Below, piece after piece: positions 1-4,678 of a stretch of 6,771 bases of DNA. Position numbers and translations under genes: made by a program. Numbering within the stretch: the first letter of the stretch is position 1; each line of letters opens with the position of its first letter. The stretch is from a bacterium. GTDB lineage: Bacteria; Ratteibacteria; UBA8468; B48-G9; JAFGKM01. The notes beneath the pieces were generated by a model, which saw nothing but the letters and a program-made list of their open reading frames with translations, did not search any database and was not told the DNA's origin. The stretch covers positions 1-6,771 of the forward strand of contig DAOOVW010000065.1 in NCBI GenBank assembly GCA_035370465.1, given 5' to 3'.

Positions 1-2
1 AC

Positions 3-89
3 CTTGCAATTATTGCTGAACGAAAAAAAGAAAAAGCAATAAAACTTGACAACTATCTTACAAGAATGAGAGAGAATGGATATTTATAA
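3..89 (+). CDS. C-terminal end of a type II antitoxin, probably Phd/YefM family (5' end outside the window)
   Basis: Only the last 28 codons are present, read in the frame starting at base 3 and ending with TAA at 87-89. The tail begins LAIIAERKKEKAIKLDNYL and ends in ENGYL. A segment of the form 'LAIxxERK...' followed by a short helix is typical of the C-terminal, toxin-binding end of Phd/YefM antitoxins, which neutralise a RelE/ParE toxin by wrapping around it. The family call is inference from this short tail. The toxin-like gene that follows starts at 76, inside this gene, as is usual for translationally coupled antitoxin-toxin operons, and this supports the role. Other antitoxin families such as RelB cannot be excluded. 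Confidence 0.55.
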   Translation, partial: LAIIAERKKEKAIKLDNYLTRMRENGYL

Positions 90-336
90 AATATAGGTTA
101 AAACTTCTATAGAAAAAGATTTAAGAAAAATTCCCCACCAATATATAGGTAAAATTATTCAAGAAATAGAAAATCTCTCTACAAATCCGTACCCTACTGG
201 AACAGTCAAACTTACAGCAACTGAAAATACTTATAGATTTAGAGTGGGAAATTATAGAGTGATATATCAAGTAATAAAAAGCAAAAGAACAATTATCGTT
301 CACCATATAAGACACAGAAAAGAAGCATATAGGTAA
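76..336 (+). pseudogene. RelE/ParE-family mRNA interferase toxin, interrupted by an amber codon at codon 7
   Basis: The frame from ATG at 76 to TAA at 334-336 has 86 codons, the normal length for a RelE-type toxin. It reads MDIYKI, then TAG at 94-96, then VKTSIEKDLRKIP and onward. Family hallmarks follow: an N-terminal helix ending in DLRKIP, the strand segment NTYRFRVGNYRVIYQV at about codons 56-71, and the terminal IIVHHIRHRKEAYR containing the basic residues of the RelE fold. RelE toxins cleave mRNA on the ribosome. The ATG overlaps the end of the antitoxin gene, as expected. No ATG, GTG or TTG lies in this frame for many codons after the stop, so a shortened but complete toxin is unlikely. 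The rest of the frame is intact, so the stop is recent, a sequencing error, or suppressed. The family call is firm; loss of function is inferred. Confidence 0.8.
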
Positions 337-388
337 ATTTCTCTCATCCATCCTGTCTATTGTATTTCTTGATTTTTATACACCCCCA

Positions 389-492
389 TTTCAATGTCCG
401 AATGTCCGAAAAATTAAAGAAACCTATATCAGATAAGGAATTTGGCATCTGACATCAGATTTTCAATGTCTGTACCTATGTCTAAATGTCAG
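389..492. repeat. Cluster of AATGTCNG octamers, partly in tandem
   Basis: AATGTCCG occurs twice back to back at 393-408. AATGTCTG is at 465-472, and the tandem pair TATGTCTA plus AATGTCAG is at 477-492. The 10-base string TTTCAATGTC is repeated exactly at 389-398 and 461-470. An inverted copy, CTGACAT, lies at 449-455 inside the palindrome ATCTGA-CA-TCAGAT (447-460). The two tandem pairs share an 8-base period. This could be a protein-binding array or a decayed mobile-element or repeat end. Nothing in the sequence decides between these. Confidence 0.55.
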
Positions 493-515
493 AAAATAGT
501 TTTTATCTTCCCCTT

Positions 516-542
516 AAAAATGCCTTTCTTTTTTAAAAAAGG
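516..542 (-). terminator. Possible intrinsic terminator on the minus strand
   Basis: On the minus strand CCTTTTTT and AAGAAAGG can pair around an AAAA loop (bases 523-542), giving an 8-bp stem with one U-G pair, followed by CA and five U residues (516-520). It lies about 235 bases beyond the stop of the 777-1646 gene, in the right orientation to end that transcript. The stem is AT-rich, so the call is weak. Confidence 0.3.
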
Positions 543-617
543 TTAGTTCAGACGATATTTTTTGAAAGAAAAATTAAAAGATGGTTTTTACTGCCTAAAG
601 GGTTTTCTTTTTTAAAA
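525..617 (+). repeat. 14-base direct repeat, two copies 79 bases apart
   Basis: The string TTTCTTTTTTAAAA occurs at 525-538 and at 604-617. Both copies are followed closely by a TTAG or ATAG-like end (AAGGTTAG and TACCTATAG). The string is low in complexity, so chance is possible, but the matching flanks hint at a duplicated element. Confidence 0.35.
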
Positions 618-776
618 TACCTATAGAAAACGGGTTAGGAAGACAATTAGCCTATTTTGGGTATACATCTCAAATAGTGTATTTATTATATCTTTATACT
701 ATAATAAATGAAAAATCTATAATTGAAATTTAGAGAATTTTTGGAAAGTAAAAGATTAATAAGAATATCGGCTGTT

Positions 777-1646
777 TTATAAGTTATTTTCATATGCTGC
801 TTTTAATAGTTCAATAATAAAATCCTTGTTTTTCTCAATATCTGGCTTGTTCAATTTTATTCTGTACCTTTCCCACCTGCTATCATAGTCCAGCATATCA
901 AGTCCGGCAGATTCTATTTTATTTTCTATGTCATCGGATTTCGGAATTTTGAATTCAACTCGCATAATGTTTTTCTGTGGACGCATTATCACAAAATTAT
1001 TAGGTTGTCCGTCTTTTGCAAGGCCGATATAGCATTTATTATATTTTAGTTCAAAACCTGGCCAGATACTGTTAATCAACTCAAGAATTTTATCAGCCAT
1101 CGCAACTGTCTGTTCTTTTGCTCTCTGTTCCCAATAATTTCTGTCGGTTATTTCATAAACTTCCTCATCTTCATCAACAAAACCAAGTTTTAACTGGTCA
1201 AGCACTGTTGTAAATACAAGAGAAATAGTATCACCAACCTGGATTGCATTCATTTGAATTGCAACTAGGGGGATAGCACCATTAAAAAGATTTATAACAT
1301 TCAGGAATCTACTGGTAATGTCCTCAGCAATGATAACAGCGCAGTGTTCATATTGGGGAAATCTTTTTCTTTCTATATCCCAGTATTCTATGGTTCTGAT
1401 AATATGATTTTCATCGGTTTTACCCAGTTGAATTTCTACTTCGTATCTTTTTGTAGCATCTACATTCTGTAAGAGTAAATCAAGTCTTCCGGCACGAGGT
1501 TGAATTCTTTCTTTGTCTTTAAGCACAAGGTTCCCTAATCCTATTATACTTGGATCCTCAGCTATAATATTCTGAACCCACGTTTCATTCAATTCCGGAT
1601 GGCTCTTGATATCAATCTTTACCGGGACAGCATATTTTATAGACAT
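777..1646 (-). CDS. PD-(D/E)XK nuclease-like protein with DUF5655-like C-terminus
   Basis: The product has 289 residues and looks full length. Residues about 18-125 resemble the nuclease domain of NucS/EndoMS and other PD-(D/E)XK proteins: a helix with NIIAEDPSIIGLG (26-38), the acidic strand GRLDLLL with D56, the strand EVEIQ with E69, E71 and Q73, then a helix with HIIRTIEYWDIERKR (81-95). The usual catalytic lysine of E-x-K is glutamine here (E71-x-Q73), a variant known in this superfamily. Residues about 185-285 look like DUF5655, with YNKCYIGLAKDG, NFVIMRPQK and WERYRIKL. I recall similar full-length proteins as common but uncharacterised. No signal peptide or membrane segment is visible, so it should be cytoplasmic. 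Start ATG at 1646 has GGAGG four bases upstream and its own promoter. The gene looks richer in G and C than the two minus-strand genes upstream, so it may have a separate origin. DNA cleavage or binding is inferred from the fold; the target is unknown. Confidence 0.8.
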   Translation of the reverse strand: MSIKYAVPVKIDIKSHPELNETWVQNIIAEDPSIIGLGNLVLKDKERIQPRAGRLDLLLQNVDATKRYEVEIQLGKTDENHIIRTIEYWDIERKRFPQYEHCAVIIAEDITSRFLNVINLFNGAIPLVAIQMNAIQVGDTISLVFTTVLDQLKLGFVDEDEEVYEITDRNYWEQRAKEQTVAMADKILELINSIWPGFELKYNKCYIGLAKDGQPNNFVIMRPQKNIMRVEFKIPKSDDIENKIESAGLDMLDYDSRWERYRIKLNKPDIEKNKDFIIELLKAAYENNL

Positions 1647-1650
1647 TTTA

Positions 1651-1655
1651 CCTCC
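1651..1655 (-). promoter_or_regulatory. Shine-Dalgarno site of the nuclease-like gene
   Basis: The minus strand reads GGAGGTAAAATG, a strong GGAGG four bases before the ATG at 1646-1644. This fixes the start codon. Confidence 0.85.
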
Positions 1656-1689
1656 ATTTTGATAATAATTTCTGATAACTACACTGTAA

Positions 1690-1698
1690 AGTATATCA
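1690..1698 (-). promoter_or_regulatory. Extended -10 promoter for the nuclease-like gene
   Basis: The minus strand reads TGATATACT: TATACT at 1695-1690 preceded by TG one base upstream, the extended -10 form that needs no good -35. A TTGATA upstream is about 25 bases away, too far to be its partner. Transcription would start near 1683, giving a leader of about 37 bases. The gene can therefore be expressed on its own. Confidence 0.5.
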
Positions 1699-1796
1699 CA
1701 AATATTTAAATTTTACTATATATCAAGTGGTTATATTTTTCTAAATTAAGCAAATTTTCACGGCGACATGAAAAATTTGCCACTATTCATAATCCC

Positions 1797-1939
1797 CTAT
1801 AAAGTAAGAATAATTTTTCCTAATTCTTCTACAAATCTCTTGTTTATAACAACTTTATTTTTCTCTCGAATGACTTCACTATTCAACAACTGATAATGCT
1901 TCTTAGAGTTTTATTTTCATATTCAATCTTCTTAATTAT
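1797..1939 (-). pseudogene. Possible frameshifted remnant of an unidentified gene
   Basis: Just past the stop of the 279-residue gene the minus strand reads IIKKIEYENKTLR in one frame. It then continues one frame over as KHYQLLNSEVIREKNKVV and INKRFVEELGKIILTL, with TAG at 1799-1797. Restoring one A near 1904 would join the two pieces into about 47 residues of plausible, charged, helical protein. There is no good start codon or ribosome binding site. It could be the tail of a gene lost by deletion, or a former extension of the gene upstream. I do not recognise the family. Chance coding in AT-rich DNA is possible. Confidence 0.35.
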
Positions 1940-2771
1940 CTATTTCAAAACCTAATATTTTTATCCTTGAACCTAAATGGATAGAACAGCTTATATACAA
2001 TCCTTCATCAATTAATTTCAAAATTGATAAATTGTGCCTTTCTTCTATCTCTTGTATTTCTGCTATATTATATGTTTCAACCCATTTTTTCATATACCTT
2101 ATCCAATTAAAATATTTTTCTAATGATAAACCATCTCTTTGGGATTTAATTAATCCTGTTGCTTTTGCAATTGAATTATCTATCAATGGGAAATAATATG
2201 GAGCAAATATGTGTAGTGATTTAGCAACACCGACTGGCTCATTATTATTTCTTCCACACTTTTTGAGGCAATCATTAAGATCATTAAGTATTTGTTTTAT
2301 CTCATTTTCGTTTATTTCCTCACGATATATCTTCTTTTGTCTATATTCTTTTATAATATCTCTTTTATCCTGAAAAAAGTATCCAATTTCTTGAAAATAC
2401 TCAGATAAATTAAACCTTTCGTCTTCAAAATATTCTTTAAATCGTCGAAAATTCCACAAAAATAGATAAGGAGCAACTCCTAAACCTATATTGTACTGAC
2501 ATCTATTCTCATCTAAAAAAATTATTAGTTGTTGAAAAGCATCGTCCATTCTTTGTTGAAGTTGAGGAGCAATTTCAAAAGCAGCATAGTAAAAATTTTT
2601 TCTTATTTCATTTAATCTCTCAATATCATCTTGTGAAATGCTGAATTTATCATTTTCATACCATTTTTCTACCCAATTCCTACATATTGGATAAACATTA
2701 TATCTACCTTCAAAAATATCATAAATTGTATGTCCCGCTTCAATCCATTTTTTGAAATTTTCAATAGACAT
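1932..2771 (-). CDS. Unrecognised 279-residue helical protein with an LHxxxPxxFPxxD motif
   Basis: I do not recognise a named family. The protein is rich in charged and aromatic residues, has no signal peptide or membrane helix, and is predicted largely helical. Its clearest feature is residues 179-206, containing PVGVAKSLHIFAPYYFPLID followed by NSIAKATGL. A pattern of K-x-L-H, then P-x-x-F-P-x-x-D, then I-A, recurs in hypothetical proteins I remember and may form a helical ligand- or nucleic-acid-binding pocket. It is followed by the helix YFNWIRYMKKWVETYNI (220-236). A similar arrangement occurs in the N-terminal domain of the neighbouring 507-residue protein (residues 109-156), suggesting related modules. 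Start ATG at 2771 is supported by AGGAGGT seven bases upstream. The gene lies 129 bases after the 507-residue gene on the same strand, so the two may be co-transcribed. Function is unknown; a role in defence is inference from the neighbours. Confidence 0.7.
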   Translation of the reverse strand: MSIENFKKWIEAGHTIYDIFEGRYNVYPICRNWVEKWYENDKFSISQDDIERLNEIRKNFYYAAFEIAPQLQQRMDDAFQQLIIFLDENRCQYNIGLGVAPYLFLWNFRRFKEYFEDERFNLSEYFQEIGYFFQDKRDIIKEYRQKKIYREEINENEIKQILNDLNDCLKKCGRNNNEPVGVAKSLHIFAPYYFPLIDNSIAKATGLIKSQRDGLSLEKYFNWIRYMKKWVETYNIAEIQEIEERHNLSILKLIDEGLYISCSIHLGSRIKILGFEIDN

Positions 2772-2777
2772 AATTAC

Positions 2778-2784
2778 ACCTCCT
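2778..2784 (-). promoter_or_regulatory. Shine-Dalgarno site of the 279-residue gene
   Basis: The minus strand reads AGGAGGT, then GTAATT, then ATG at 2771-2769. This near-perfect site fixes the start codon. Confidence 0.85.
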
Positions 2785-2786
2785 AC

Positions 2787-2806
2787 AAAAAAATTTAAAT
2801 TTTTTT
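2787..2806. repeat. Perfect 20-base AT palindrome just upstream of a ribosome binding site
   Basis: Seven A, three T, three A and seven T form an exact palindrome. It ends two bases upstream of the AGGAGGT of the 279-residue gene on the minus strand. It could be an operator, a bent A-tract element, or a hairpin in the leader RNA affecting access to the ribosome site. A/T bias makes chance more likely than its length suggests. Confidence 0.5.
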
Positions 2807-2859
2807 ATATTACATTTTTCTAACTATAGGAATCCTCTCTGAGTTAAAAATATTTAGAT

Positions 2860-2895
2860 AAAAAAAACAAAGCCGTGAAGCAATCTCTCCGACCT
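2860..2895 (-). repeat. REP-like repeat fragment, possibly acting as a weak terminator
   Basis: Plus-strand bases 2877-2887 read GAAGCAATCTC, which matches the core of dispersed repeats of the GCGAAGCAATCTC type that I recall from many bacterial genomes. It is locally much richer in G and C than its surroundings. On the minus strand the fragment follows the stop of the 507-residue gene by about 10 bases and is followed by eight T residues (2867-2860). It therefore sits where a terminator should be, but only a short AAAG/CTTT outer stem can be drawn. Confidence 0.35.
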
Positions 2896-2900
2896 TTTTA

Positions 2901-4424
2901 TTATTGTATATTTCTTATTCGGGGAATTAAATTATTTACAACTGTTTCTACTAAACTATCTATTCCTGTTTGATGAAGTCTTATAAAAATTTTCTTTTCC
3001 TTCTCAAACTCACTTTTTGCTTTATTAGTTCCAGCGTGGCTTGCAATACTCGTAATAATTATTCCATAATCTCCCTTTTTCACTAAACTACTTATTTCAT
3101 TTATATTATCAATTGCATTATGAAATAAACAATCTTTTGCACCTAATCTTTTTATTTCTTCTTTATATCTTTCTTTTAAACTTTCTTTACCACCAACAAT
3201 AGTAATTATTCTCCCAGATAGTTCTTTATATTGGTCATATTTCTTTGCCCAAATTGTACAAAGTTCACACTCGTTCCATTTCTCTTTTGGAAGAAGAATA
3301 TAAATACAGTCAATCTCCTCGGCTAATTTTTGACACTTAAGACATATTTTAATTCCTTTCCCAATGCTTTTTTGTTCTTCTGCAAATTCCTCTAATTTTT
3401 CTTTTAATTCTGATATTATTTCTTTCTGTTCGGGCGCAATTAAGATAATTTTATTATAAACCTCCATTGCTTTTTTTATTTGTCCATCTTGCTTATACAA
3501 TTCTGCTAAGGTTATTAATTTTTCTATTTGTTTGTTTTTGTCTCCTATATGTTTGTATGCTTCAATCTCATCTTCTAAAATTTCTACTATTTTCTCGTAT
3601 TTATATATTTGCTCACAGACATCAGGAATTTTATAGTAATTTTTTTTCTCTTTATACCAATTAATTAATTCAATACCCTCATTTATCATTTCACTGTAAT
3701 TTTTTATTTCTTCATAAATCATCATAAGTGTTTGAAATATTGGCTCTTTATCATTACAAATTTCTTTTGCGTTGTTTAATTTTTCTATTGCTTCTTCTGT
3801 TTTTTTTCTATCATATAGAGAAAAAGCAATATCAGATATTATTTTGGGGTCCCTTTTATAAAGAAAATAGTTTTCACATTTTTTTTCTACACATTTTCCC
3901 ATATCTTCTTTTTCTGCAAGAGACCAAGCAGCATGGTCAACATCGGCAACTCTTTCAAATCCATATGTTTCCTTCCATTCTCTTAATCTTTTTAAATATT
4001 TCATATATTGGTCAATAGCACGAGTTGTCTCTACTCTTGTTATGGCTATTACAGGGGTACTATAAATACCATAAAATTCTGGATGAGCAAATCTTAATAT
4101 TAAAGAAGTAAATTGCAGGTCATGAAAAATCATCACTAACTCTTTTATTACAAATTCTTCATTTTCAGGCAATTTTTCATTTAATAAAGAATTAATTTTC
4201 TCAAGAAAAGGTTCTATTTGTGTTTTTGGTGGAGGATTTAGATGTTTTCCAAATTCCCAATATTTTTTATCAATTACGGATATTAGTGTTTCATATGTCA
4301 ATGTTTGCTGAGAAAGAGAATTTCTGAAAAATTGTTCTAATGGTTCAATATTTATCTGTTTTCCATATACTTCATAGTATGCTTCTTTAAAACAATCACG
4401 ACATTTTTTTAAATTAAATTCCAT
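2901..4424 (-). CDS. Multidomain protein: helical N-terminal module, TPR-like repeats, zinc-ribbon-like segment, DUF2325-like C-terminus
   Basis: The product has 507 residues. Residues 1-175 are helical and include LILRFAHPEFYGIYS (108-122) and YLKRLREWKETYGF (143-156). Residues about 190-345 read as TPR-like helical pairs, for example KKTEEAIEKLNNAKEI and DGQIKKAMEVYNKIILIAPE, a scaffold for binding other proteins. C361, C364, C386 and C389 form two CxxC pairs, as in a zinc ribbon. Residues about 405-500 match what I know of DUF2325: IITIVGGKESLKERYKEEI, FHN (434-436), a strand GDYGIIITS, SHAGTNKAK (462-470), and FIRLHQTGIDSL near the end. DUF2325 has no established activity that I know of. 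No signal or membrane segment is seen. The start ATG at 4424 has only a weak AAAGAA upstream. It is divergent from the methyltransferase gene, 254 bases away, which suggests shared control. A sensor or effector role in defence is inference. Confidence 0.75.
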   Translation of the reverse strand: MEFNLKKCRDCFKEAYYEVYGKQINIEPLEQFFRNSLSQQTLTYETLISVIDKKYWEFGKHLNPPPKTQIEPFLEKINSLLNEKLPENEEFVIKELVMIFHDLQFTSLILRFAHPEFYGIYSTPVIAITRVETTRAIDQYMKYLKRLREWKETYGFERVADVDHAAWSLAEKEDMGKCVEKKCENYFLYKRDPKIISDIAFSLYDRKKTEEAIEKLNNAKEICNDKEPIFQTLMMIYEEIKNYSEMINEGIELINWYKEKKNYYKIPDVCEQIYKYEKIVEILEDEIEAYKHIGDKNKQIEKLITLAELYKQDGQIKKAMEVYNKIILIAPEQKEIISELKEKLEEFAEEQKSIGKGIKICLKCQKLAEEIDCIYILLPKEKWNECELCTIWAKKYDQYKELSGRIITIVGGKESLKERYKEEIKRLGAKDCLFHNAIDNINEISSLVKKGDYGIIITSIASHAGTNKAKSEFEKEKKIFIRLHQTGIDSLVETVVNNLIPRIRNIQ

Positions 4425-4480
4425 TTCTTTATTTTAACAAAAATTTAATAAAAGAGGAATATTTCTATATAAGTTTGTAG

Positions 4481-4489
4481 ATGATACCA
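4481..4489 (-). promoter_or_regulatory. Candidate extended -10 promoter for the DUF2325 gene
   Basis: The minus strand reads TGGTATCAT, that is TG-N-TATCAT, with no clear -35. Transcription would start near 4474, giving a leader of about 50 bases. A second candidate, TG-T-TAAAAT (4439-4431), is so close to the ATG that it would give a leaderless or nearly leaderless mRNA. That would fit the lack of a strong ribosome binding site. Confidence 0.35.
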
Positions 4490-4559
4490 TTTTACTCTAT
4501 TAACCAGTATGAATAAATGTTATATTGCATTGGCTCTTTTTCTTTGTGAAATTTTAAAT

Positions 4560-4588
4560 TTGATTGGTAAAAATGTAAATGTTAAAAT
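4560..4588 (+). promoter_or_regulatory. Candidate sigma70-like promoter for the methyltransferase gene
   Basis: TTGATT at 4560-4565 and TAAAAT at 4583-4588 are separated by exactly 17 bases. Transcription would start near 4595, leaving a leader of about 84 bases. A consensus TATAAT lies further down at 4608-4613 but lacks a matching -35. Confidence 0.5.
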
Positions 4589-4616
4589 ATAAAAGTAGAA
4601 ATAGAATTATAATTTG

Positions 4617-4632
4617 TTGTAAAAAATTACAA
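4617..4632. repeat. Small perfect inverted repeat in the methyltransferase leader
   Basis: TTGTAA and TTACAA flank an AAAA spacer. It overlies the start of the predicted leader, just after the TATAAT at 4608. It could be an operator for a controller protein or a weak RNA hairpin. The arms are only 6 bases long and AT-rich. Confidence 0.35.
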
Positions 4633-4678
4633 AAGAGAGTGGTGAGTTATTTTATTAAATATAACCAAATAAGTATAT

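Larger units (their letters stand above)
337..776. other. 440-base intergenic region between convergent genes, no gene seen
   Basis: The toxin frame ends at 336 on the plus strand and the nuclease-like gene ends at 777 on the minus strand, so this region lies between two converging 3' ends. I found no convincing coding frame on either strand. It holds a cluster of AATGTC-type octamers (389-492), a 14-base direct repeat (525-538 and 604-617), a possible minus-strand terminator near 516-542, and an AT-rich stretch at 683-720 with TATACT and TATAAT hexamers but no gene behind them. Confidence 0.7.
4425..4678. other. Divergent promoter region between the DUF2325 gene and the methyltransferase gene
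   Basis: This 254-base AT-rich region separates two genes read away from each other. It holds a candidate minus-strand extended -10 (4481-4489), a candidate plus-strand promoter (4560-4588) and a small inverted repeat (4617-4632). No coding frame or RNA gene was recognised. Confidence 0.65.

Noticed and set aside
121..351. Minus-strand open frame of 76 residues opposite the toxin gene
   Set aside because: It is antisense to a frame with clear RelE family residues, and its product is a Phe/Ser/Ile-rich string without recognisable motifs.
389..492. Octamer cluster considered as a CRISPR array
   Set aside because: The repeats are only 8-10 bases, imperfect and irregularly spaced, with no spacers of regular length.
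683..720. TATACT and TATAAT hexamers suggesting a plus-strand promoter
   Set aside because: The ATG that follows at 708 reaches a stop after four codons and the next gene is on the other strand. In such AT-rich DNA these hexamers arise by chance.
3467..4018. Two plus-strand frames (3467-3664 and 3728-4018) that look like small membrane proteins
   Set aside because: They are antisense to the lysine- and glutamate-rich TPR region. The complement of A-rich codons gives Phe/Leu-rich strings that mimic membrane helices.
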